A DNA stretch of 64,000 nucleotides from an uncultured Lachnospiraceae bacterium (GTDB taxonomy: Bacteria; Bacillota; Clostridia; Lachnospirales; Lachnospiraceae). The stretch spans positions 186,001-250,000 of the forward strand of contig CAJKGK010000001.1 of assembly GCA_905199445.1 (NCBI GenBank). The letters are read 5' to 3'. Under the pieces are notes generated by a model, which ran no database searches, was not told where the DNA came from, and saw only the letters and a program-made list of their open reading frames with translations. The translations under genes were made by a program, and so were the position numbers. Shown here one piece after another: positions 9,193 through 17,722 of the stretch (within the stretch, counting starts at the first letter, position 1; the number at the start of each line of letters is the position of its first letter).

Positions 9193-9408
9193 AGTTCATT
9201 TCCTTTCCACAACCAACATTATCTATAGTATAAAATATACACGACTTAAAAGAAAGACCTTTTTATAATTCCTTGTCTGACGCCGGACGCATCACCGGAC
9301 TCGGCAACAACCTTAAACATCCACAAATCCCGGCAAAATAATTGTACAGTATAGCATTATCCTGGATTTTATGATATACTTTTTAACGGTACTGTTCAAT
9401 ATTAAAAT

Positions 9409-9457
9409 AAAAGCTGTCCAAACTGCGTGAGTTTATGCAGCTGAGCAGCTTTTTCTT
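9409..9457 (+). terminator. Terminator-like stem-loop in the leader of the RelA/SpoT-type gene
   Basis: AAAAGCTG (9409-9416) pairs with CAGCTTTT (9446-9453) around a nested CTGC/GCAG hairpin, followed by TCTT. It ends only 22 bases before the gene start, so it could act as an attenuator, or simply be a terminator for transcripts entering from the left. The upstream gap 9193-9408 shows no gene. Confidence 0.5.
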
Positions 9458-9478
9458 ATGGAGAAAGGTGTGTTTTCT

Positions 9479-10576
9479 ATGATCGATGTACTTGATATAA
9501 TCATGAGCGAATATTATCAGAGTATGGATATATACAAAAAGCTGGAGCATGATGTGGAGGACATCATCACCTCTCTGATTGAAATGAATCATATAAAAAT
9601 TTCCAATATGACCCTACGTATTAAAAGTGAAGAAGCCCTTCGCAACAAAGTAATCTCCAAAGCCAAATACACCCATCTGGATGAAATTACAGATATTCTG
9701 GGCTGCCGTATTGTCACTCTGTTCGAAAGTGATGTGGACCGTATTTTTGATCTGATTGATCAAACATTTGAGATTGTGGAAATTGTAGATAAGCGGAAAA
9801 AACACAAGGTTAATAATATTGAATTCGGCTATACCTCTTTGCATATTGTTGTTCGATTTACCGACGAACGCTGTCAGCTGGTTGAATATCAGAAATATAA
9901 AGATATCCTTTTCGAAATTCAGCTGCGTACTGTTTTGCAGCACGCATGGGCAGAGGTTGAACACGGCCTTGGCTACAAATCCTTCTATGAACCACCCATG
10001 GAAATCAAACGTAAACTCAACCGTCTGGCTGCCACCCTGGAAATTCTGGATGAAGAATTTGAAAATATACGTTACGATATCTCTCTTTACAATCAAAGTC
10101 TGGATAAAGAAGAAAAGGTATTAAAAACCGATATTAATAAAGATTCCCTGATTGCCTATGTCAATAACAGCCCGGTTCTCAATGAAATTGCAGATACCGT
10201 GGCCAAAGAATTTAATTATAAGATCATCCGGGATCCTCACCTGATCAGCCAGCAAAAGCTGGTAGCCAAAATGAACTTTTACGGCTATCAGTATATCCAT
10301 GAATTAAACAACGACATTATCCAGCATAAAAACACACTGCTGGAAATCGGCAAGGAACTGTCCAAACGGGTTTATTTTGATTCACCTGTCCTAAATCTTT
10401 ATATGACGCTGCTGTGGTTTTCCTTTATTCCGGTTATCAAAAATCTTGTGGCTGGCCATGGTGCCTCTGCCGAAGAAATCGTTGATGATATTATTCTGGA
10501 AACCTTCCGGAAAAACTCTCTGTCCATCTTTGATGTATTCAACACAAAAAAACTGAATGTAGACAGCAAAAAATAG
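9479..10576 (+). CDS. RelA/SpoT-domain protein with long C-terminal extension
   Basis: 365 aa. Residues about 45-200 form a RelA/SpoT nucleotidyltransferase domain: RIKSEEALRNKV, DILGCRIV, GYTSLHIVV and FEIQLRTVLQHAWAEVEH are its conserved blocks. There is no HD hydrolase, TGS or ACT domain, so it resembles a small alarmone synthetase. The C-terminal 160 residues I do not recognise. ATG at 9479 follows AAAGGTG by 8 bases. It is likely to make (p)ppGpp, or a related product by this domain; the known toxin forms of this fold are an alternative. Confidence 0.8.
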   Translation: MIDVLDIIMSEYYQSMDIYKKLEHDVEDIITSLIEMNHIKISNMTLRIKSEEALRNKVISKAKYTHLDEITDILGCRIVTLFESDVDRIFDLIDQTFEIVEIVDKRKKHKVNNIEFGYTSLHIVVRFTDERCQLVEYQKYKDILFEIQLRTVLQHAWAEVEHGLGYKSFYEPPMEIKRKLNRLAATLEILDEEFENIRYDISLYNQSLDKEEKVLKTDINKDSLIAYVNNSPVLNEIADTVAKEFNYKIIRDPHLISQQKLVAKMNFYGYQYIHELNNDIIQHKNTLLEIGKELSKRVYFDSPVLNLYMTLLWFSFIPVIKNLVAGHGASAEEIVDDIILETFRKNSLSIFDVFNTKKLNVDSKK

Positions 10577-10577
10577 G

Positions 10578-10637
10578 CAGATCAAAAGTTTTTTCAGCGC
10601 TTATGTGTATGCGCTGAAAAAACTTTGATCTGCCCTT
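10578..10637. terminator. Bidirectional terminator between the RelA-like gene and hflX
   Basis: A long near-perfect hairpin: GGCAGATCAAAAGTTTTTTCAG on one side pairs with its complement ending in TTTGATCTGCC, with a one-base bulge and a GCGC-closed loop. It begins right after the stop of the plus-strand gene and faces the 3' end of hflX, so it can serve both. Confidence 0.8.
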
Positions 10638-10682
10638 ATTGTTCTGCCTTTCGAACTTGATTCACCGGTTTATTTATCCCTC

Positions 10683-11942
10683 TTACAGTTTCAGGCGGGC
10701 ACAGGTGTCTCTTGGGACGTAGGCACGGATATAAATACCGTCTTCCTGGTAACGTTCTTCTAAAAGCTGTCCATACTTCCGAATCTGAGCAATATTTCCG
10801 GCTTCTTTATAATCAAAGACTTTTTCAATAAGTACCTTTCTGGCCTTCAGGATTTCTTCGATTACATTAAGAAGTTCATCCAGCCCTTCCGTTTTCTTTG
10901 CGGAGATACATACAGTATAATCTGCCCGAAAATCCTTGAGCACCGTATCCTGTCCCTGTTCCCGAACAACATCCATTTTATTAAAAGCCGTAATTATTGT
11001 TTTATCATGAATATCCAGCTGATTTAATGTATCATAGACAACACACATTTGCTGTTCCATCTGGGGATTTGAGGCATCCACCATATGAATAATCATATCC
11101 GCATATTTGGCTTCTTCTAAAGTAGAACGAAACGCATTTACAAGATGATGCGGCAGCTTTCTGATGAACCCTACCGTGTCCGTGAGCATAATCTGCTGCC
11201 CGCTTTTAAGCTCCAAATTTCTTGTGGTCGGATCCAACGTGGCAAACAACTTGTCTTCCTCCAAAACACCGGCATGCGTCAGCGTATTTAAGAGTGTAGA
11301 CTTTCCCGCATTTGTATAGCCGACAATCGCAATCACCGGTGTCAGGGTCCGCTCCCGCTGGCCTCTGGCTACCTCCCTATGGCGCTTAACCTCCTCCAGC
11401 TCACGGTTCAGCTGGGAAATACGGTTCTTAATCAGCCGTCGGTCGATTTCCAGTTTTTTCTCGCCGGGTCCTCTTGTACCAATACCGCCGCCAAGACGGG
11501 ACAAAGAACGCCCCAGACCTACAAGACGGGTTGCTCTGTATCGAAGCTGAGCCAGCTCTACCTGGATTTTCCCTTCTCTGGTCGAGGCTCTCTGGGCAAA
11601 AATATCCAGAATCAACAGTGTACGATCCATGACTTTTATATCCAGGGCATCTTCCAGATTGGCCATCTGTGCCGGCGAAAGCTCATCATCACAAATCACG
11701 CCGCTGGCATTGCACATCCGGGTCAGTTCTTTAAGTTCCTCGATCTTTCCCTTGCCCAGATAAGTTCCAGGGTGGGGAGCCTCCCGGTTCTGAATCAGCG
11801 TTCCTACGCAAACTGCCCCGGCTGTCGCAGCCAGCTCTGCCAGTTCATCCAGAGATTCTTTTGTATCATCCCCGTCATCGGTTGCAATACCCACAAGGAC
11901 AACCTGCTCCACCAGTTGTTTATTTTCAATAAAATCTGTCAT
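10683..11942 (-). CDS. hflX: GTPase HflX
   Basis: 419 aa. The N-terminal HflX domain binds the ribosome and helps split or rescue stalled 50S/70S particles. The glycine-rich linker GRSLSRLGGGIGTRGPGE is diagnostic. The GTPase domain has G1 GYTNAGKST, G3 DTVGFIRKLPH and G4 NKMD. AGGAGG lies before the ATG. It follows the TPR gene by 19 bases, and is probably the last gene of the csp-rnfCD-TPR-hflX run. Confidence 0.95.
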   Translation of the reverse strand: MTDFIENKQLVEQVVLVGIATDDGDDTKESLDELAELAATAGAVCVGTLIQNREAPHPGTYLGKGKIEELKELTRMCNASGVICDDELSPAQMANLEDALDIKVMDRTLLILDIFAQRASTREGKIQVELAQLRYRATRLVGLGRSLSRLGGGIGTRGPGEKKLEIDRRLIKNRISQLNRELEEVKRHREVARGQRERTLTPVIAIVGYTNAGKSTLLNTLTHAGVLEEDKLFATLDPTTRNLELKSGQQIMLTDTVGFIRKLPHHLVNAFRSTLEEAKYADMIIHMVDASNPQMEQQMCVVYDTLNQLDIHDKTIITAFNKMDVVREQGQDTVLKDFRADYTVCISAKKTEGLDELLNVIEEILKARKVLIEKVFDYKEAGNIAQIRKYGQLLEERYQEDGIYIRAYVPRDTCARLKL

Positions 11943-11961
11943 AGCGCCTCCTAAATTTGAC

Positions 11962-13464
11962 CTATATTCTGCTTTCCAGGAAAGTCAATTCCCGTTGACC
12001 AGCCTCATCATCCGGATATTTTTCCATAAAGGCTTTCATCTTTTCATAAGCTGCATCCCACTGGGCCAGGTGTTCATAAGCAGTGGCTTCATTAAACATC
12101 AGCTGACGATCAACCAGACGATCATTCAGGGCCAGACCTCTGGCAAAAATATCTGCCGCTTCCTCATAACGTCCGACCTGCATCAGACAAATGCCATACT
12201 GGTTAAAGGCACTGGCATTTGTCATATCGATATTCAGATAATTGACATACTGCACAAGGGCTTCTTCATAATTACCCTGGCGAATCAGAGATTCTGCCAC
12301 ACCCAGATAGGCTGCTGTATAACCTTTATCCAGGGCTTCATTAAAAGCCTGACAGGCTTTTTCATAATCCCCCAAATACATATATACAATTCCCCGGTTA
12401 GAATAATCTTCACCATTCTTTCCGCCCAGCTCCAGGGCAGCCTCAAGCGCACGCCGAGCCTCATCGTCCTTACCCTGATTCATTAAAACATCATACAAGG
12501 CCAGATATGTCTTATAATTTTTTTTGCTCATACCGATGGCCCGGTCCAGATCAGTCTCAGCGCTGGAATTATCTCCAACCCGCTGATAAGCCAGACCGCG
12601 AAGCATATAGGCATCGGCATCCGGTTTTTGGTTAATAATCTCTGTATAGGTGAGCACGGCACCAACCGCATCGCCGGATCGATCCTGAGCCTCAGCCAGA
12701 TAGTATAAAATATCCAGCTCCTGGTCTGTATATGTACCATCCAACTTGCCCAAAGCTTCCTTAAACAGTTCCTCTGCCTTTGAATAATATCCCTGATACA
12801 GATAAACAATTCCTTCCCCGCGCTTTGTCATCTGGAGCAGCTTACTGTCATTTGTATAGGCCCTGGCAGATGCAAACGTAGCCATGGCATTTTCATAGTC
12901 ACCAAGCCCTGTATAGGCCATGCCCAGATGAATATAGTAACTGCTGTTTTTCTGGTCATAATCCAGTGCCTGCTGATACGCAGCTGCAGCGCCTGCATAA
13001 TCCTCCTCCAAAAACCGCTGATTACCTTTGGTATCACTTGCAGCACCTGCACCGTAATTACGCATAACAAGCACAGCCACAACAGTAACCACCAGAACAA
13101 GAATAACGGCAGTCAGCTTTGGAACCAGTTGACTGCCTGCGCCAGGACGCCTGCCTGATTTTGTATGCCCCGCTGATTTTCTATGTCCCGACGGTTTTAC
13201 ATGTTTTCCGTCAGAATGTGATTCAGACCCAGCACCTGCAAAATCTTTCGACATATCCGCTATATGATCTGCCAGTTCCTGAATCTCCCGCTCTTCCTGT
13301 TCCGAAAACATGGGCTGGGTACTCTGATTAACAGATAAACGCCGGGCACGCTGGCGCTTAATCCGGGCGATATCTTTTGTATCTTCCGGGTTTTGTTTAT
13401 AGGCTTCAACATCTTTTGTAATATTTTTAATTCTCTGCTTTCCCGGATTTGGATTTTTCTCCAA
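11962..13464 (-). CDS. Membrane-anchored TPR-repeat protein
   Basis: 500 aa. A charged cytoplasmic N-terminus of about 120 residues precedes one membrane helix (TAVILVLVVTVVAVLVMRNYG), and then about ten tetratricopeptide repeats run to the end, e.g. AAAAYQQALDYDQKNSSYY and GDYENAMATF. TPRs are protein-binding scaffolds; the partner is unknown. I chose a TTG at 13464 because GGAGG lies 7 bases upstream. A longer GTG start at 13485 would put that ribosome site inside the gene. It lies between the RnfC-RnfD fusion and hflX. Confidence 0.8.
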   Translation of the reverse strand: MEKNPNPGKQRIKNITKDVEAYKQNPEDTKDIARIKRQRARRLSVNQSTQPMFSEQEEREIQELADHIADMSKDFAGAGSESHSDGKHVKPSGHRKSAGHTKSGRRPGAGSQLVPKLTAVILVLVVTVVAVLVMRNYGAGAASDTKGNQRFLEEDYAGAAAAYQQALDYDQKNSSYYIHLGMAYTGLGDYENAMATFASARAYTNDSKLLQMTKRGEGIVYLYQGYYSKAEELFKEALGKLDGTYTDQELDILYYLAEAQDRSGDAVGAVLTYTEIINQKPDADAYMLRGLAYQRVGDNSSAETDLDRAIGMSKKNYKTYLALYDVLMNQGKDDEARRALEAALELGGKNGEDYSNRGIVYMYLGDYEKACQAFNEALDKGYTAAYLGVAESLIRQGNYEEALVQYVNYLNIDMTNASAFNQYGICLMQVGRYEEAADIFARGLALNDRLVDRQLMFNEATAYEHLAQWDAAYEKMKAFMEKYPDDEAGQRELTFLESRI

Positions 13465-13488
13465 AAAACCACCTCCACATATCACTTA

Positions 13489-15654
13489 TTATATGGTGTA
13501 CGGGTTTAAATTGCAAGCAATAATATTCCCCAGGAAAAGCCCGGTAAACACCGCAATTTCAGGGGGTAAAAGCAAAGTCAGAAGCGCTGAAACAATCCCT
13601 GTTATCCAGGCCATACATTTTTGAACCGCTGTATTTTTCCCGCCGTTTTTATAATCATTGACAAAATATACGGCCCCGATCCAGGCGGGGAGAAACAGAA
13701 ACGGAAAAAATCCATCACTGCCTGGCAGGAAAACATTTAAAATGGATCCTAATCCTCCGTATAACACAAGAAATCCGGCCCCGGCCCAAAATCCCACAAG
13801 CCTCTGACTCAGCAGATAAATAAATGCCGCCCCGAGAAAAATGACCATTCTCTCATCCTGCCATAACCGCTCGGTATGGGTTATACCTGAAACCCACACC
13901 ACAATCGTTACCCCAAACAATAAACTGTTGATTCTCCAAAGACCATGGGCAGCAAAAGCAATCAAAGATGCTGCCAAAACCATTGCCGGCGCTGCCTTCG
14001 GCCCCAGAGCGATAGCCAGCAATATAGATGGCGGCAGTATTTCAAGCCAGTCCCAAAAAGCAGGCATTTTCCCTACTTTATACACGGCGGCCGCTATGGG
14101 CAGACCTGAAAAAACAGCCATACAAATACCGGCATTAACAATCACAGCCGGACCGGACAAAAACAAATAGCCGGCCAGCACGATCAACAGAGAATACAGC
14201 AAATGCAGCCGGGACCAGCGCAGATCATATTTGCTTTTAATAAACGGCCCAGCACTGCTGGCAATATCCATATCTTCAATGAATCCAGCCGCTTCCGGCG
14301 GTATTTCGATATATTGGCCCTTAACCGCAGCCATGGCTCTCCCCTCTTTTTTGGTATTTCCCGCCTTCATCTTTTTGGCCGCAAAAATTTTTTCCTTCAA
14401 AGCCCGGCCGGAAGGACAGACATAGGAACACCAGCCACAGCCTGTGCACCGCCAAAGGTCCTCCGTCTCACAAACCAGAAGGCCGTTATCCAGTAAACGT
14501 TCAAGCCTTATCGGTTTCAGCCCGGAAGGACAAATTTTGCAGCACGCCATACACTGTATACACGCCTTTGGTGTGGTACCGTTTCTGGGTCTGACAAAAA
14601 TAGCATCCGTTGCCAGGGAAACGGTTGCCGAAAACGGATCTACTGTTTTTCCCGACAACAGTCCGCCTTCAATAACCTGCCACCGGCCGCTGCCCGCAAT
14701 TTCCTGAGTCAGATAATTCTTTTCACCACAAATCCCATTGCAATGCTCCAGCACCTCGCGCACCGATGTCCCGTTTGGTACAAAAAAATTTCCTGGATTT
14801 TTTACAAAACCGCCAACACTCATCCAACGCCCGGTCATTGGATCATCATCGTAAAAACAGTCATAGACCGCACACAGATCCGATGCACTGCACCACAATT
14901 CCGATGATGTCCGGCACATTGTCTTTACATTTCTACGGTAATCATCATCCCCTACTCTATAAAATCGAATCTGAGCCACAGGTGACAGAGAATTCTGATA
15001 AATACGCACTGTTTTTTCCAATATATATTCGATTTCCTCACTCACCGTGTAAATCCACACATTGGGAATTTTCATCAGCCGACTCAGCATCCTGGCTCCA
15101 AAAATGATTTTGGAAGCACATTCCAGAATCAGCCTGTATTCCGCCCATGCACATGGCTGCATGTCAAAAGCCGTCACCCTGATACAATCCATATCCGGAT
15201 TTTGTGCCTGCTGCATCAGATAAGCATACAATGGTTTCCGGTCTCCGGATAACTGTATAATCCCACTGTGTCTCAACCGCTCCATAGCCGCGGCATCCCC
15301 CATATGAATCCCCCAGTTGCCCAGTCCCAAAGAAGGAAGACCGGTATCCTGACCTTCAATAACAATAGATTTTACTGTTTCATGAACACTGAGTATCTCC
15401 TCCTCAATGGCACTGACAACCCCGCTGATACTGGCATAAATATACACACCGGTCCCCGGTTCTCCGCTGCCAATAAGCTGTCCCCGGCGAACATAGGTCC
15501 CCACCTGCACAACCGGATTGGCCACATCGGCCGTCCCCTGCTTCATCAAAATTTTCACTTTACTGGGATTCATTCTTATCATTTCCTGGTTTTTCAGGTA
15601 TTCTCCGGTTTTATCATCAATGTGAACAGGCCTGACGACATCCGCTGCATACAT
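13489..15654 (-). CDS. RnfC-like / RnfD-like fusion protein with two 4Fe-4S motifs
   Basis: 721 aa. Residues 1-355 follow the RnfC plan: a barrel-sandwich start, a Complex1_51K-like region and an SLBB-like part (GGFVKNPGNFFVPNGTSVREVLE). The FMN/NADH loop of RnfC (normally GxGGAGFPTHVKL) is replaced by SGIIQLSGDRKPLYAYL at 130-146. Two 4Fe-4S motifs follow at Cys365/368/371/375 and Cys403/406/409/413. From about 468 a stretch like the RnfD start (SAGPFIKSKYDLRW) leads into about eight membrane helices. No rnfA, B, E or G is nearby. Electron transfer across the membrane is an inference. ATG at 15654 has GGTGGTGA upstream. Confidence 0.7.
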   Translation of the reverse strand: MYAADVVRPVHIDDKTGEYLKNQEMIRMNPSKVKILMKQGTADVANPVVQVGTYVRRGQLIGSGEPGTGVYIYASISGVVSAIEEEILSVHETVKSIVIEGQDTGLPSLGLGNWGIHMGDAAAMERLRHSGIIQLSGDRKPLYAYLMQQAQNPDMDCIRVTAFDMQPCAWAEYRLILECASKIIFGARMLSRLMKIPNVWIYTVSEEIEYILEKTVRIYQNSLSPVAQIRFYRVGDDDYRRNVKTMCRTSSELWCSASDLCAVYDCFYDDDPMTGRWMSVGGFVKNPGNFFVPNGTSVREVLEHCNGICGEKNYLTQEIAGSGRWQVIEGGLLSGKTVDPFSATVSLATDAIFVRPRNGTTPKACIQCMACCKICPSGLKPIRLERLLDNGLLVCETEDLWRCTGCGWCSYVCPSGRALKEKIFAAKKMKAGNTKKEGRAMAAVKGQYIEIPPEAAGFIEDMDIASSAGPFIKSKYDLRWSRLHLLYSLLIVLAGYLFLSGPAVIVNAGICMAVFSGLPIAAAVYKVGKMPAFWDWLEILPPSILLAIALGPKAAPAMVLAASLIAFAAHGLWRINSLLFGVTIVVWVSGITHTERLWQDERMVIFLGAAFIYLLSQRLVGFWAGAGFLVLYGGLGSILNVFLPGSDGFFPFLFLPAWIGAVYFVNDYKNGGKNTAVQKCMAWITGIVSALLTLLLPPEIAVFTGLFLGNIIACNLNPYTI

Positions 15655-15750
15655 ACATTCACCACCCGATTTGTCAATATAACAATCTATAGCTGTAGTA
15701 TACACCTGTTATTTTCAAATCATCCATGGAATTTTGTTCCTTCATTTTTA

Positions 15751-17532
15751 TTAAAGCAGGCGCCGGAATGTAGCACTCAGGCACAGTCGGCCATAGCCTG
15801 TAATCGGATTTGGATAAGTATCAAACCCAGCCACAGGCTGAGCGCCGGCCCGTAAATAGGCCTTTACCTTTTCTCCGTATAAAAACGGACTGTTTCCTTG
15901 AACAATCCCCCATTCCATCATGAGCGCTGCTGATCCACAAACAAAAGGAGTCGCAAAGGATGTGCCCGTAACAGGCTTATATCCCCCTCCGGAAGCTGTG
16001 GTCATCACCCCCACTCCCGGTGCCAAAAGATCCGGTTTTTCCATCCAATACCCCGGTGTTCCCCGTCCTGAAAAATCAGCCACTCCACCCGTGGCCCCGT
16101 CATAGGCCCCCACAGAAAGTGCCTTCATCGCCGTTGATGGAATCGTCAGCGTTGTATAGGGTGTTCCGTATAAAAACCGAGTTCCCTGGTTTCTGGATAC
16201 CGCACCTGGCAGCCACATTTCATAGCTGCCCTCCACAATTTTTTTCGGAATCAGGCGGATCATCCACAAACCGCCGTCGATATATGTATCTTTTGGTATC
16301 AGTTCAATATATATTTCCTGGGCACTGCTGTACGGGCTTGGTTCCCCGTAATAAATAAGCACCCATGTCTGATCTATTGAAAAACTTAATGTTCCCTGCC
16401 TTTCCTGAATCGGCCCCACACTCTTTCCGGATGGTGAAATAAGCTGTATATCTATCTCATCCACAAAATTTTTCCAGATCTGAACACTGATTGCTGTCTG
16501 ATAATCGCCCACACTTAAAGGTACCTCCTTTGTCTGCCCTTCAACAACGTTACCGGCAGTATGTCCGGCAGAAGCAGCCTCATTACCGGTGCCAATGACA
16601 ATCACATTACGCCCGGCAGAAGAAACATCATTAATATACGTCTCCAAAAGAGAAGTCCCACTGTGGTTTCCGTAATTATTTCCAAAGCTGATATTAACCG
16701 CAACCGGCATTTGAAGGCGAATAGCCTCCTCCAGGACAAAATTAATGGCCTGCATCAGCTCTGTAGTTCTGGGAAAATTTCGTTCCCGTGGCGTTCCAAG
16801 CTTAACAACAATGATCGGACTTTCTGTGGCAACACCGCGATAGCCCCTTCCCCCCTGGCGTCCGTTGCCAGCGGCGATTCCCAAAACCGCTGTACCATGT
16901 CCGGATAAATCCGTACTGGGAACAATCGCTTTGGAATCCAGTCCGTTTTCCCGGGCCAATGCGGCATCAATCATAGGTTTTGTATATAAAATCCCCTGAC
17001 GATATCCGGCTGGAGGACCAGGCTTTACCCGGCTTTGATCAGCCAGCGTTATTTCAGGACTGTTCTCCAACGTCTGATCCCACAAAGACACAATTCTTGT
17101 TTGACCGTCAGCTGTTCGAAAATCAGGATGTGTATAATCCACGCCGGAATCAATAACCGCCACGAGGACACCGCGGCCGCTCAGCCCGGGAAAACCATCC
17201 TGAACCACTGTAATACATGAAGATTGCCTTCCCGCCGAAACAGCAAAAAAAAGTCGTTTTGGTTTTTCTATATATTCAACCTCCGGAAGCGCTGAAATAT
17301 CACGGATCAAACGCTGAGGGGTTGTCACAATGGCATAATTATTCATCAGCTGTATCACCTGCACCCCCAGAGCCTTAACCGCACTTAAATCACCGGAATA
17401 TTTTATAATCAAATCCCATGTCTGTTCATCCTTATGATAACCCACATCCAGATTTTCAGATTGTTCCCTTTGCTGCGCATTTACATCCAGAGCAAAGTTA
17501 AGCAAATTTTCCATTTTTTCATTTTCCGCCAT
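15751..17532 (-). CDS. Subtilisin-family (S8) protease, Csp germination type
   Basis: 593 aa. The catalytic triad is complete: Asp128 (VAVIDSGVDYTHPDF), His212 (LSGHGTAVLGIAAG) and Ser525 (TGTSFATPF). An N-terminal prodomain of about 100 residues replaces a signal peptide, and a beta-rich insert of over 100 residues sits between His and Ser. This is the layout of clostridial Csp proteases, where CspB cleaves pro-SleC to start cortex breakdown in germinating spores. sleC is present at 52 kb. The ATG at 17532 follows GGGGAGG by 4 bases. Whether it corresponds to CspA, B or C is unclear; the intact triad argues for CspB. Confidence 0.8.
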   Translation of the reverse strand: MAENEKMENLLNFALDVNAQQREQSENLDVGYHKDEQTWDLIIKYSGDLSAVKALGVQVIQLMNNYAIVTTPQRLIRDISALPEVEYIEKPKRLFFAVSAGRQSSCITVVQDGFPGLSGRGVLVAVIDSGVDYTHPDFRTADGQTRIVSLWDQTLENSPEITLADQSRVKPGPPAGYRQGILYTKPMIDAALARENGLDSKAIVPSTDLSGHGTAVLGIAAGNGRQGGRGYRGVATESPIIVVKLGTPRERNFPRTTELMQAINFVLEEAIRLQMPVAVNISFGNNYGNHSGTSLLETYINDVSSAGRNVIVIGTGNEAASAGHTAGNVVEGQTKEVPLSVGDYQTAISVQIWKNFVDEIDIQLISPSGKSVGPIQERQGTLSFSIDQTWVLIYYGEPSPYSSAQEIYIELIPKDTYIDGGLWMIRLIPKKIVEGSYEMWLPGAVSRNQGTRFLYGTPYTTLTIPSTAMKALSVGAYDGATGGVADFSGRGTPGYWMEKPDLLAPGVGVMTTASGGGYKPVTGTSFATPFVCGSAALMMEWGIVQGNSPFLYGEKVKAYLRAGAQPVAGFDTYPNPITGYGRLCLSATFRRLL

Positions 17533-17584
17533 CTTGCCTCCCCAAGCCACACAATCAGGGTTTACTGCCTTTTCCGTTTTATTT

Positions 17585-17597
17585 TAGTATATGCATC
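17585..17597 (-). promoter_or_regulatory. Sporulation-type -10 candidate of the csp gene
   Basis: The minus strand reads GATGCATATACTA 52 bases before the Csp start. The same element, with one pyrimidine changed, precedes sleC at 51936. CATAYACT resembles the -10 of sigma-E/sigma-G promoters; I cannot assign a convincing -35. Confidence 0.4.
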
Positions 17598-17652
17598 CTA
17601 AAATCAGGTGACACAATCACACGTTTCGGGCACACCTGTCCCACGGGACAAA

Positions 17653-17694
17653 AAAATCTCCGCATCCGATATAAATACCGTCTGCGGAGATTTT
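17653..17694 (-). terminator. Intrinsic terminator after the M23 peptidase gene
   Basis: AAAATCTCCGCA pairs with TGCGGAGATTTT around an 18-base loop, and on the minus strand the stem is followed by a further T-run. It lies 28 bases beyond the stop of the M23 gene. Confidence 0.85.
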
Positions 17695-17722
17695 ATGTAC
17701 ACTTATTTAATTACATGATTGA

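Noticed and set aside
9193..9478. T-box or known riboswitch before the RelA/SpoT-type gene
   Set aside because: No T-box sequence or specifier loop is seen; only a terminator-like hairpin can be supported.
13489..15654. Start of an Rnf complex operon
   Set aside because: No rnfA, B, E or G near it and the RnfC cofactor loop is lost, so it is not a standard Rnf complex.
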